Assembly (NCBI RefSeq): GCF_028401415.2
Contig: NZ_CP171821.2
Location: 62,001-126,000, forward strand
Length of the DNA stretch: 64,000 bases
Direction: 5' to 3'
Source of the DNA: Glaciecola sp028401415
GTDB taxonomy: Bacteria > Pseudomonadota > Gammaproteobacteria > Enterobacterales > Alteromonadaceae
In this document: piece after piece, positions 26,482 to 35,439 of the stretch
Numbering within the stretch: position 1 is the first letter of the stretch
Layout of the letters: every line of letters starts with the position of its first letter
The notes under the pieces: generated by a model
What the model was told of the DNA's origin: nothing
What the model saw: the letters and a program-made list of their open reading frames with translations, nothing else
Database searches by the model: none
Position numbers and translations under genes: made by a program

Positions 26482-28521
26482 TCAGCGCGCTGATGTCTTA
26501 CTGAGATAGTGAAGCCATTCTTCCTGAGTCGATATTACGCCCGCTCCTTCCCATGCAAAACCGGCTTTATATGACAGCTCACCATTGTCTGACGTGTGGG
26601 TAATCAGCCATATATGGCTGACATCCTGTTCTTCACTCACCACATGTTTGATCTCATCTACTTTATCTGCCGCGACAAGTACACCTGTACCTACCCCAAG
26701 AGTATCGATTATTTCCCAGGTAGATATGTGGCCCGCTTCCTGGTTGAAATTTACGCCTGCTCTTTCGTCGTGAGTCGCTAAGCCTATAGCAACAGGCAAG
26801 CGTGTGGGTTTGCCATCCAATGTGAATTTCGAATCTACGTTATAAAGTTGTGAGCCTAGTTCAAGGGTAACTTTTTTGTTTTCCTTTACCAAACCAAGCG
26901 GCGTTTCCCACTCGTATCTAATCACAAACTCAACAGTATCTTTGCCGCTTTGTAGAATATTATAGCTTTTGAATGAATGGGCAGAATAAGGTTCGCCATC
27001 AACCCAAATTGAGGAACCACCTACGCCTCGGCTAGTTCCTGTATGGTAGACGTCATATCCCTCGCCTCGATCTTCATGATATGAATAACCCGAAGCATTA
27101 CCCAAATACCACTTATCAATGATCGAATAATCTACTTTTTTAAACCATGCATCCACGCCACTTGAGTGACCCGCCAACGGAGCAGCCGGGCCGTAGACTC
27201 TGAACGCCACCTTGTCATTTTCCCACGCCAAATCGTCTTGACGTTCTGGGACGAAGCGCGCGTAGGCCTTAACTTCAGAGTCGACGGTGTTAATCTCTCC
27301 AGACATTTCGCGGTCTAACTGTAGGTCATAAATCGCTGACCCAGCCAATAAAAACGCTCCCACGCCATAAATCTGTGAGTCGTCGAAGCTGACACCCCCT
27401 GGTGCAGCACCTATCCCCTGCACCCAACCGAGCTTTCCGTCAGGGTGAATAGCTGAATCTAGCGCGTTCCAGCCTTTTGCGATAGTCTCTTCAAATTCTG
27501 CAAGGTCGAGAATACCTTGGTTGACTCCCCAAGCAAGCCCGTAAGTAAAAAAGCCGGTTCCGCTAGTTTCAGGCTGAGGCATTTTTTCACCTGCTAATAA
27601 GGACATAGCCCAGGAGCCATCTTCTTTCTGTAGCGCTTTTAATCTATATGACATCCGTTTGAACAAATTGACATAGAAATCGCGGTCAGGATGATCATCG
27701 TCGATATATTCCATTGTTCTCGCCAGGCCAGCAAATACCCAGCCGCTTCCTCGCGCCCAAAATAGAGACTCTCCAAAGTCTCCCTTCATGTCAAAGAAGC
27801 GGCTGTCTCTAAACAATAAGTCGTTTTCTTCGTCGAATAGGAAATTTACGGTTGCTTTGAATTCTTCGTTGGCATAGTCAGCATATTTAGGATCGCCTGT
27901 CACGTCTGACAAACCAAACCAAGTTGCAGGCGCCATGAAAAGAGCGTCAGCCCAACACCATCTAACCTGACAGGTATAAATGTCATTATTGTCTTTGTCT
28001 TCTGTGAACAACAAATCTGCCGCGGGTGGGTTAGTCAGAATCTCATCGAATGCCTGTTTCGTGGGTTCAATAATGCTTGGTTCTTGTCGATGATTTTTGT
28101 AGTACCACAAATAGGTTTGCCCGATTAGCTGGTCATCAGCATAGTAAGTATAAGGACCTAACTGCCAATTCCATGTTTCTCCTTTATGAGAAATCCATTG
28201 CGTATAAAACGTATTGCGAGAACGTTCAGCCAGTTGTGTTAAACCAGCATAAAACGCACCTTGCACCCAACGTTTCTGCTCTAAAGACTCAAAACGCTTG
28301 AAACTGAGGTAATCGAGCTGCTCAATACGTGGTGTTTGCCAATTGGCCACATGTTCCATTCTCTGCATGGTATAAATGCTAGAAGGCAATGTAGTTTCAG
28401 TTGAAGACGCAGTCGTTGAAGTTTGTATCTGTGCGTTCACTGTATCGCTATTGTCGCATGACAATAAAAATAACGTTCCGATTGTTAAACCGGAACTTTT
28501 GAGTAGAGCACTGAAACTCAT
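26482..28521 (-). CDS. Lipoprotein: GH105 unsaturated uronyl hydrolase fused to DUF4861
   Basis: The 679-residue protein has a lipobox (LFLLSC, C22), so it is membrane-anchored. Residues about 60-405 are an alpha/alpha6 GH105 (YteR/RhiN-like) domain. It has the catalytic aspartate D192 in WCWADALFMAP and ARGSGWVFAGLARTMEY at 256-272. GH105 enzymes hydrolyse the unsaturated uronic acid that lyases leave at the non-reducing end. Residues about 418-679 match DUF4861 (VKAYARFVPERQDDLAWEND, then YHEDRGEGYDVYH and GVGGSSIWVDG). The order suits a protein acting on lyase products. An AAAGGA site lies about 11 nt before the ATG. Confidence 0.87.
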   Translation of the reverse strand: MSFSALLKSSGLTIGTLFLLSCDNSDTVNAQIQTSTTASSTETTLPSSIYTMQRMEHVANWQTPRIEQLDYLSFKRFESLEQKRWVQGAFYAGLTQLAERSRNTFYTQWISHKGETWNWQLGPYTYYADDQLIGQTYLWYYKNHRQEPSIIEPTKQAFDEILTNPPAADLLFTEDKDNNDIYTCQVRWCWADALFMAPATWFGLSDVTGDPKYADYANEEFKATVNFLFDEENDLLFRDSRFFDMKGDFGESLFWARGSGWVFAGLARTMEYIDDDHPDRDFYVNLFKRMSYRLKALQKEDGSWAMSLLAGEKMPQPETSGTGFFTYGLAWGVNQGILDLAEFEETIAKGWNALDSAIHPDGKLGWVQGIGAAPGGVSFDDSQIYGVGAFLLAGSAIYDLQLDREMSGEINTVDSEVKAYARFVPERQDDLAWENDKVAFRVYGPAAPLAGHSSGVDAWFKKVDYSIIDKWYLGNASGYSYHEDRGEGYDVYHTGTSRGVGGSSIWVDGEPYSAHSFKSYNILQSGKDTVEFVIRYEWETPLGLVKENKKVTLELGSQLYNVDSKFTLDGKPTRLPVAIGLATHDERAGVNFNQEAGHISTWEIIDTLGVGTGVLVAADKVDEIKHVVSEEQDVSHIWLITHTSDNGELSYKAGFAWEGAGVISTQEEWLHYLSKTSAR

Positions 28522-28855
28522 AAATAATGTATCCTTTTTTGAGATTGTTGAACCAGTGTTGTTAGCTTCATCTATAAACAGGGTGTTTTAGAAACCGACG
28601 AGTTTAAACAATAAACATAAATGGCTATCGCAAGTCTTTGTCTATTCATCGCTCAACCTTGTGATTGATTATGAATACATATGACTAGTTATGCAATTAG
28701 CATTTACTTGTTATAGTAAGTCGGACACAGATTAAATAAAGAATGGATTTTAAAACTCGTATTCACAAGAACGTCAAAAAAATCAGAGCATGTTTACTTT
28801 ACAAATAATTGTTTATTTATCGATGATAATAGGATCTAGGATTTTTTAAGGGCTC
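28522..28855. other. 334-bp intergenic region upstream of divergent GH105 and phosphatase genes
   Basis: AT-rich DNA with no reading frame of interest. It should contain the promoters of the two divergent genes. I see no strong sigma70 pair and no palindrome that stands out. Confidence 0.4.
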
Positions 28856-29434
28856 ATGGAAATCGTTTTAGTTCGCCATGGCAAACCTGCAAGTGCTTCC
28901 AATCAAAAGTTAAATGCCGCGGGTTTCGCAAATTGGGTAAGAAACTACAATCATGCATTAGTATCTGACAGCAGTCGTCCTAACACTCATTTGCGCGAGC
29001 GCTTCGATGGTTTTTATGTTGTTTCAAGCGATTTACCAAGAGCGATTGATAGCGCCAAAATTTAAATGGACACCTATCCTATTTTTACGTCTGCTCTGTT
29101 TCGTGAGATGGACATTCCGAGGTTTAAATTGCCCTTTAAATTGCGAGCATGGACATGGGTTTATCTTAATCGTTTTCTTTGGATGATGGGCAAAAAGGGG
29201 AGTTTTGAGTCATACGCACAAGCTAAACATCGTGCGCAAGTGGCGTCCTGCTACCTGACAGACCTAGCGAGAAGGCACAAACAAGTCATCGTATTTGCAC
29301 ACGGTTATCTGATTCTTCATATGAGATATGTTCTTCGAAAGCAGGGGTTTAAACAAATCGAAAAATCGAATGCATACTGGGGAGTGTCAACGTTTAGAAG
29401 TTATCAAGTCTTCATGCCTATATGGCAGGGCTAG
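28856..29434 (+). pseudogene. Histidine phosphatase family gene split by an in-frame TAA
   Basis: Two open frames (28856-29065 and 29066-29434) lie in the same reading frame and together make one 192-residue-type phosphatase. The first part has the catalytic RHG motif (IVLVRHGKPASA) and DLPRAIDSAKI; the second has FREMDIPRF and the second catalytic histidine in VFAHGYLILHMRY. The stop TAA is directly followed by ATG, so reinitiation could still make two halves. No frameshift is needed to join them. The reading frame on both sides is intact and family-like, so the mutation is recent or the stop is tolerated. It is unlike the secreted phosphatase at 8284: no signal peptide is present. Confidence 0.75.
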
Positions 29435-29563
29435 GGGTATAGTTGACACAGGGTATTGAACGCCGCCGTTGACGTGGCTCCTACACCATTAGTGCAACAT
29501 CATTACAAACATCTGCAACACTTTATCACGTAGCAAACTCATTAAGGGGATCCCTAAAAATGC

Positions 29564-30169
29564 TCAATCCAGCCAGCGATCCATATGCTGAGTGATTTCC
29601 ATTATTTCAACCTCTTCAACGCTATCATGACCATCTTTCTCAATAAGCTCATCATACAACTCTGCTTGAAAGTCGTTGTAATCGGCCCAAATTTTCTTTC
29701 CACTCACAATCCGTTGTTCCAAAATTATATTAAACCAATCTCGTACCTCGATCATCGCTTTCATTGGGTCGTCATTATGACTTCTGATGTCTGAACCGGA
29801 AAGATCTGATATCGCGCTTTGATATCTATATTTTTCTATATCCAAAATTAAGATTTGTTTTTTGCTCCAAGGCAAACCGCTAAGCTTTTGACAGGCATAA
29901 TCGATTCCCAGCTCGAAAGGCATGTTCATTCTAAACGTTTCGTTGTTTTCTTGTGAAACCATTCGAGATAAGTCGTGAATACCAAATTTTGATTGTTTAA
30001 TAAGATTTACTATCTTATCAATTCGAGTTTCAGCAGCGTCAACGCGCTCTAGCGACAATCTCGGCTTCAAGCCAATGTGCTTTAACGTGAATATCATCGC
30101 CAACAATGTTTGACGGTATTCATTATCAAACGGGCAATTTACAAAAACATTTAAATCAAATTCATCCAT
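29564..30169 (-). CDS. Uncharacterised TIR/deoxyribosyltransferase-like protein
   Basis: From the ATG at 30169 the product has 201 residues. I recognise its motifs as a widespread uncharacterised family, not a named one. They are FVNCPFDNEY (9-18), PRLSLERVDAAETRIDKI (36-53), KFGIHDLSR (61-69) and FRMNMPFELGIDYA (79-92). The order is strand-loop, a mid-protein SxxGIxDxS segment, then a helix with E86. It resembles TIR and nucleoside deoxyribosyltransferase folds, in which a glutamate attacks a glycosidic bond. That fold match is inference. The start excludes an upstream extension lying inside the DUF2188 gene, which ends 10 nt earlier. The pair may form a stress or defence cassette. Confidence 0.55.
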   Translation of the reverse strand: MDEFDLNVFVNCPFDNEYRQTLLAMIFTLKHIGLKPRLSLERVDAAETRIDKIVNLIKQSKFGIHDLSRMVSQENNETFRMNMPFELGIDYACQKLSGLPWSKKQILILDIEKYRYQSAISDLSGSDIRSHNDDPMKAMIEVRDWFNIILEQRIVSGKKIWADYNDFQAELYDELIEKDGHDSVEEVEIMEITQHMDRWLD

Positions 30170-30179
30170 GAACGATTTT

Positions 30180-30407
30180 TTATCCTTTCGGGGGGTGAGG
30201 ATCTTTGCCGTAAGAATTCTTTTCTCGAATTTTTCCGTCTCTTCCATGAACATAAAATTCTGCATTTTGATGTTTAGCGATTTCTCTACCCCAGATGATC
30301 GCTTCATCTTGAGTCTCGAAATGCTTTGTAGCTTTACTGCTACCACCTTTTCTCACAACCCAACCACCATCTGTAGCTCTGACAACATGCTGAGTATTAT
30401 TAGGCAT
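30180..30407 (-). CDS. DUF2188 small protein
   Basis: This 75-residue protein fits DUF2188. It has VVRATDGGWVVRKGGSSKATKHFETQDEAIIWGREIAKHQ and then AEFYVHGRDGKIREKNSYG, the W-x-V-x-x-G-G-S repeats and A-I-x-x-G-R-E-I-A core of that family. It has no signal peptide or catalytic motif, so it is probably an accessory or regulatory protein. An AAGGA ribosome site lies 9 nt before the ATG. It is the first gene of a two-gene unit with the TIR-like gene 10 nt downstream. No sequence evidence tells what it binds. Confidence 0.8.
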   Translation of the reverse strand: MPNNTQHVVRATDGGWVVRKGGSSKATKHFETQDEAIIWGREIAKHQNAEFYVHGRDGKIREKNSYGKDPHPPKG

Positions 30408-30852
30408 AACTAAAATCCTTATATTTATTAACCTTCGAATTCGCCAAGTGCATTCACCGAACTCTTCATTTAAGTGTATATTTAAACAGTGGTTAGTTCA
30501 ATTACTAAACCAAGAAAGATGTCCGACAGATTGAGTAGGCTTGAGCATATTAAGTCTCTTTGTATCAAATTGCTCATCATGGTCAGAAGTCTGATATCGC
30601 TAATTTTTCCCGTGGCGATTTTGGATGTTTTCCTCAAAAGGTGCAGGCCCCACCAAAACAATTATGAGGGTGGTGCTCGTGCTGTATTGGATGCTGGGTC
30701 TGAGGCTAGTGCGGTTCATCCGGGACGATTTAGTACATGGACTGAAAGGCGTGTTCAGCTCGCCACCAATCGCCTCCATCTCTGTCGGTGCTATATTTAT
30801 GATGGCTTTGGCAGCAAGAGTAATCGGCAACTATTGTAATTTAAAGCAAGCA
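30408..30852. other. 445-bp region with overlapping short frames, no supported gene
   Basis: Two plus-strand frames and one minus-strand frame overlap at 30489-30888. One (30625-30888, 87 codons) has a hydrophobic stretch but no ribosome site, and runs into the DUF4386 gene. The region at about 30625-30835 is more GC-rich than its surroundings, so a decayed gene is possible. I can name no product. Confidence 0.4.
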
Positions 30853-31536
30853 CTAATGCTGCATATTATCAGTTTGGATTTCAGCTAAACCAAACCCCTT
30901 AATAAATAGCCAGAATGGCAAAAGCAGCTCAAATAGTGCGCCAGGCATATACAGATATTCACCACCGAAATTAATTGCAAAAAAATCAAAAGTCACTTTC
31001 AGCAATAGCAATAAATAGCCCAACAGTCCCAGCGCAGATAACAACCTAGGTACTAAACGGTACTGGTAAAAGGTCATGCAGAGCGAAAAGCCACACAGTG
31101 CCAATGGGATCATGCCAAGTTGAAATGAAAAATAACGTTCGTCTTTTAACATTTCAGCCAAGATAAATAAGTATTCAACATCTCTTGTTGAAGATTTGAG
31201 AAATTCTTCGCTAAGAGTGATGAGAGATAGCAACGCGACAGTACCGGTGAGTAACATTATAGCCTCAACAATCCTGAAGCTAAGATAAGTCAAAGCAATT
31301 CGCTGGCTGAAAGGTCTGATAATGGGCAGCATGACGATTGCAACCCCTACCACGGAAGCAGAGTTAATAAATTCTAATAGTGCAGCTAGCGTCAGTAAAT
31401 TTTTGCTGGGAAATACATGTTCAATAAAATTAGGTGAGCTCAATACGCCCGAAATTAATTCGCTTGCTGTTAAATAGGAGCCGGTAGAAATAATAAATAA
31501 TAAGCCTACCAAGCGCGCTGCGTGAACGTTTGACAT
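30853..31536 (-). CDS. DUF4386 membrane protein
   Basis: The 227-residue protein has six or seven hydrophobic helices and matches the DUF4386 pattern: RLVGLLFIISTGSYLTA at the N-terminus, then SVVGVAIVMLPIIRPFSQRIALTYLSFRIVEA with the conserved Y-x-x-x-R-x-x-E. Its function is unknown. A GGAAAG ribosome site lies just before the ATG. It is directly downstream of the membrane AraC regulator gene on the same strand (88 bp gap), and may be its target. Confidence 0.8.
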   Translation of the reverse strand: MSNVHAARLVGLLFIISTGSYLTASELISGVLSSPNFIEHVFPSKNLLTLAALLEFINSASVVGVAIVMLPIIRPFSQRIALTYLSFRIVEAIMLLTGTVALLSLITLSEEFLKSSTRDVEYLFILAEMLKDERYFSFQLGMIPLALCGFSLCMTFYQYRLVPRLLSALGLLGYLLLLLKVTFDFFAINFGGEYLYMPGALFELLLPFWLFIKGFGLAEIQTDNMQH

Positions 31537-31624
31537 TCGATCTTTCCTTACAGATAAGTTGGATTTCTCAGGAAAGCGTGCCGTATGTTAAGTGCAAAGT
31601 CGTCTAAATGGGCCTATTCGTACC

Positions 31625-32770
31625 TTAAATCTCAGATATATTTAAGTCAGTGAGTTGTTTACGATATTGTGATGGTGTTAAGCCTTCCGCTTTTTTAAAT
31701 GCTGCATTAAATGTAGAGCGCGAGTTAAAACCTGACTCGAGAGATATATCGACAATTGAGAGCTCTGTGTTTGCCAACAAGGTTTTAGCTTCATCGACAC
31801 GATACTGGTTTATGAACTTAAAAAAGTTAAGGTTTAAATATTGGGATAAGGTTTCAGAAATATGGTTTTCTGATACGTTGATTGCGCTTGACAATCTATG
31901 GAGTGTTAGTTCATTTTCACAAAATAGCCGCTCGCGTTGCATCGCGTGATGCAACTTTGTGGCAACACGTTCCATCCTGCTCATTTCGAGCGATGGCGTT
32001 CTAGTTAGTGATTCACTCTCTTCTGATTTATGTTCGTGAGATAACATGGGTTGATTAAGCGATAAGTTAGCAAACGCAAGAAGTAACAATAGATTCAGCA
32101 ACGGGATTACAAAAGCAGAACCCGCCCAATCAACGCCTATGAAGCTCGAAACATATTTGATTGTGTAAAGTATCCAAACACTCCCCCACAAAATAAGAAT
32201 TGACTGGAGCCAGCTTAATGATTTCTTATTTATATCAGAAAATCTGTTCATTAGCTGGGCAGTATGTCTTATGGTAAGTCGATATGTGGCACCGAAATAA
32301 AGCAAAGTAGTGACTAAAAAAATGACAGTTGACAGTAAACAGGTAATGAGAGCAAATTGGTATAGCTCAGCGTCGCGGGTTAAGGGATTCGCCAACGCGA
32401 GTTTTTGTTCGGCGTTTAATCCTATAGCGAATGGTAGCAATGCAAATATGCCCAGCAATGGGCCAACACAAGCTAACGCAATTGATTTACTGCTTAGTGC
32501 ATCGGCACGAGTCGTCATAGAGCGGGCATAGAAGTAAAATGCAGGACCAATCAACGTTGCTAAAGGCCATTGTAAGCCAACGAAATTCGGGAAAAACCGA
32601 TATCCACCTGAAGCTATTAACAAATCTCCAAGTGTATGTATAGAGAGGCATATAAGCATGCCAGACAAGTAGTAAGAGTATTTTTTCTCACGCCTATTAC
32701 CTAGTAAAGACTGAGCAATAGCCAGGCTAGCGATTCCCAACTTGAATGAATAGATTATCGTCGTTAACAC
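31625..32770 (-). CDS. AraC-family regulator with N-terminal membrane domain
   Basis: The 381-residue protein combines about seven transmembrane helices (residues 1-245) with a cytoplasmic AraC/XylS DNA-binding domain (about 275-372). The second helix-turn-helix reads IVDISLESGFNSRSTFNAAFKKAEGLTPSQYRKQL, the family signature. Such proteins sense a membrane or extracellular signal directly. The start codon is a GTG at 32770, with a weak ribosome site; no ATG near it keeps the first helix whole. The DUF4386 membrane gene follows on the same strand, and the M20 gene lies upstream of it. Confidence 0.85.
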   Translation of the reverse strand: MLTTIIYSFKLGIASLAIAQSLLGNRREKKYSYYLSGMLICLSIHTLGDLLIASGGYRFFPNFVGLQWPLATLIGPAFYFYARSMTTRADALSSKSIALACVGPLLGIFALLPFAIGLNAEQKLALANPLTRDAELYQFALITCLLSTVIFLVTTLLYFGATYRLTIRHTAQLMNRFSDINKKSLSWLQSILILWGSVWILYTIKYVSSFIGVDWAGSAFVIPLLNLLLLLAFANLSLNQPMLSHEHKSEESESLTRTPSLEMSRMERVATKLHHAMQRERLFCENELTLHRLSSAINVSENHISETLSQYLNLNFFKFINQYRVDEAKTLLANTELSIVDISLESGFNSRSTFNAAFKKAEGLTPSQYRKQLTDLNISEI

Positions 32771-32886
32771 ATCAGTAATTATACGAGATTTTATCTCGCC
32801 CTCTGTTATTTAAAGACGCGTCGAAAACGATGACTTTTTCGATAGATGTGAACATCTTAGAAGATAATTCTGACTCAAATTGAGCT

Positions 32887-34173
32887 TTACAGATTTGCAT
32901 AATCCAGTGCCCAATTCACGTAAATCTCAGTACCTACTTTTAATGCGCTCTCATCTGCAAAAAACAATGGAGAGTGATTACTAGGCGCAGTAGCTGGGTT
33001 TTCACCCTCTGGTGTCACGCCTAAAAATACGAACAAACCCGGCACCTCCAGTGCGTAATACGAAAAGTCTTCTGCGCCTGTAATTAAAGGGCTAATGTGG
33101 ACTTTTTCTTTGCCTGCCACTCGCTCTACAGTGGGTATCATCTTGCGCGTTAGCTCAGGGTTGTTAATGGTGACTGGATAGCCTTCGTCAATATGCACAT
33201 GCGCCTGTGCACCGCTTGCTTGCGCGGTCATTTGCGCTGTGGATTTTAAGTCTTCAAATATCTGAGCACGGTTATCCATATCAAAATTACGGATAGTGCC
33301 CTCTAAATACACCTCATCTGGGATGATATTATTGCGCACACCGCCTTCGACAATGCCAAAACTTACCACCGCCGGTGCTTTGGTAATATCCACTCTTCGA
33401 CTCACGATGGTTTGCGTATTACCGATGATTTGACCCGCTGTAACAATGGGGTCTACGCCGCCCCAAGGCCGCGAACCATGCGTTTGCTGACCTTTAACGG
33501 TGATCTCAAAACGGTCTGATGATGCCATTAAAGGCCCCTCGCGATATGCAACGTGACCCACAGGTAAAGCTGAACCCACGTGAATACCAAACACAGCCTC
33601 TGGGCGATTGGTATCAAATAGGCCCTCTTTTAACATCAGCTCTGCGCCACCTTCTTCACCTTTTGGTGCTCCCTCTTCTGCAGGCTGAAAAATAAAGACA
33701 ACGGTGCCTTGAATTTCATCCTTCATTGAGGAGAGCTTTTGTGCTGCACCCATTAACATTGCCATATGCAAATCGTGGCCACAGGCATGCATCACGCCCA
33801 CTTCTTTACCACGGTATTCAGATATTGCGGTTGATTTAAACGGCACATCGGTTTGTTCAACTACGGGAAGTGCATCCATATCGGCACGAAGCGCAACGAT
33901 TGGACCGGGCTGACCGCCCTTTAACACGCCGACTACACCTGTATGCGCTATTCCGGTTTGCACGTCTAATCCAAGGCTTTTAAGGTGCTCACTGATAACT
34001 TTTGAGGTACGAAACTCTCGATTACTCAACTCAGGATGTTGATGTAAGTCACGGCGCCATTCAATCACCTGCTGTTCCAATTGCGATGAAATAGTGACGG
34101 GCTCTTGTGCTATTGAGCGAGTGCTGAAACATAAAGCGGTAATCAGTGCGAGGCGAGATAAGGACGTGAGCAT
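32887..34173 (-). CDS. Secreted M20-family amidohydrolase (hippurate/N-acyl amino acid hydrolase-like)
   Basis: This 428-residue metallopeptidase-fold enzyme removes an acyl group from an amino acid, or a related amide. A signal peptide (cleavage near SIAQE) points to the periplasm. The metal-binding motifs are MHACGHDLHMAMLMG, EEGAPKGEEGGAE and a late GAEDFSYYALEVPG. The dimerisation lid domain (EITVKGQQTHGSRPWGGVDPI) is typical of M20D. A ribosome site AGGAA lies 7 nt before the ATG. It is unlinked to any peptide operon here. The substrate cannot be read from sequence. Confidence 0.9.
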   Translation of the reverse strand: MLTSLSRLALITALCFSTRSIAQEPVTISSQLEQQVIEWRRDLHQHPELSNREFRTSKVISEHLKSLGLDVQTGIAHTGVVGVLKGGQPGPIVALRADMDALPVVEQTDVPFKSTAISEYRGKEVGVMHACGHDLHMAMLMGAAQKLSSMKDEIQGTVVFIFQPAEEGAPKGEEGGAELMLKEGLFDTNRPEAVFGIHVGSALPVGHVAYREGPLMASSDRFEITVKGQQTHGSRPWGGVDPIVTAGQIIGNTQTIVSRRVDITKAPAVVSFGIVEGGVRNNIIPDEVYLEGTIRNFDMDNRAQIFEDLKSTAQMTAQASGAQAHVHIDEGYPVTINNPELTRKMIPTVERVAGKEKVHISPLITGAEDFSYYALEVPGLFVFLGVTPEGENPATAPSNHSPLFFADESALKVGTEIYVNWALDYANL

Positions 34174-34560
34174 GCAAATTCCTATTGAATGACGGGTGTG
34201 TTAGTAGCTTTTACATTACTTGATAGCGATTATCGATACAAGAATCAACTCAGAAATGTGAAGCCGCTATTTCATGCAAAAAGTCGCATGCAAGAAAAGT
34301 CTCAGGGGCAGGCGATTGCAACGCATAAATATGCTGATTGTGGCGTCGAGATCATACACATCATCTTATCGCTCTTTGAGCGGATCGGAATTGGCGCTAT
34401 GATAGTTAGAATATAGGACGTACTGGTGACAATTTGTGTGGATTTCGCTGGTCAATAAAGGCTAGATCAAATTTGCATGGCAGCTGATGCACTAAAAGAA
34501 AACGGATAGCTTATGCAAAAAGTGTCTTTTTGCGTCAAAGCTTAAATAACCGGGGATTAT
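34174..34560. other. 387-bp intergenic region
   Basis: It lies between the divergent M20 gene and a secreted protein of unknown function. A 75-codon plus-strand frame (34189-34416) has no ribosome site and an unusual composition, so I do not call it. A GGGG run at 34552-34555 is the likely ribosome site for the GTG start at 34561. Confidence 0.35.
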
Positions 34561-35439
34561 GTGAATTTAGAATTGGTAAAACTATTTACTGCAATCACGG
34601 TTGTTATAAGTGCGATAAATGCATCTATAGCAAAAGAGCAGGCATTTGATAGCGCAGGTTTGAATAGCGCATTAGAAACTGCTTACGAAGCATCAGCTGC
34701 TCACAACCTGTTCATCAATGCCCCGTTAGAATATAGATTTTTATACGAATCAAAGCTCTCTAAATTTGCAGATGAACTGTATGAGAGTGCAAAACGCGAG
34801 AATGGAGAGGCGCAATACTATCTTGATAAAGTCATTCTAACATGCGCATCGGTGTTGTTAACTGATCATGAAGCGCTCGAAAGCAAGTTAACACTCTTTG
34901 ATATGGAATTAAAACGACGCTGCTCTGGATTTTCATCACCTAAACTTCAGTCGCTTATCAATGCCGGTCGATGGATTGAGAATGCTCGAGATAATGGGTA
35001 TTTTTTAGCCAAAATGCTGTTTTTTGATAAACGTCCCGACCTCAATGAGAAAGAACTTATTGCGTTAATTGAGGAAGGTATTCGTTCAAAGCATCCCGAC
35101 GCATTTCATATTATATCTATAATGAGTACATCTTCAGTTCACGAGAAAGCTTGGAATTTACTCTCGTGTGATTATGGTCATCACTGTGAAAGAAGATTCG
35201 ATTCAAATTCAATATTTTTCAAGACCTGGCATAGCAAAGCATCGAAAGCATGTACACTGAGAGAAGACAATATATGCGATCCGAATAACCTAAAGTATGT
35301 TGATTATTTGGCATTAACGTTGCCAACTGAAGTGTTTAAAGATGTTGTACAAACAAAGATTGAATTTCAACACGCGATCGAAAATGGTGATATTGCTAGT
35401 CTTTCTGCCATGGTGAAAAATTACGTTGAGCCATTATAA
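34561..35439 (+). CDS. Secreted protein of unknown function
   Basis: The 292-residue product begins with a GTG start and a signal peptide (cleavage near ASIAKEQ). The rest is largely alpha-helical and contains many short helix pairs (for example FADELYESAKRENGEAQYYLDKV, ENARDNGYFLAKMLFFDK) similar to Sel1/TPR-like solenoids. Several cysteines (CASVLL, RRCSG, SCDYGHHCERR, ACTLREDNICD) suggest disulfides. I do not recognise a family. It stands alone between two large gaps, 387 and 574 bp, so it is probably a single-gene unit. Confidence 0.6.
   Translation: MNLELVKLFTAITVVISAINASIAKEQAFDSAGLNSALETAYEASAAHNLFINAPLEYRFLYESKLSKFADELYESAKRENGEAQYYLDKVILTCASVLLTDHEALESKLTLFDMELKRRCSGFSSPKLQSLINAGRWIENARDNGYFLAKMLFFDKRPDLNEKELIALIEEGIRSKHPDAFHIISIMSTSSVHEKAWNLLSCDYGHHCERRFDSNSIFFKTWHSKASKACTLREDNICDPNNLKYVDYLALTLPTEVFKDVVQTKIEFQHAIENGDIASLSAMVKNYVEPL

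Noticed and set aside
30489..30888. Three overlapping frames (116, 87 and 76 codons)
   Set aside because: Each is a shadow of the others; none has a ribosome site or family motif.
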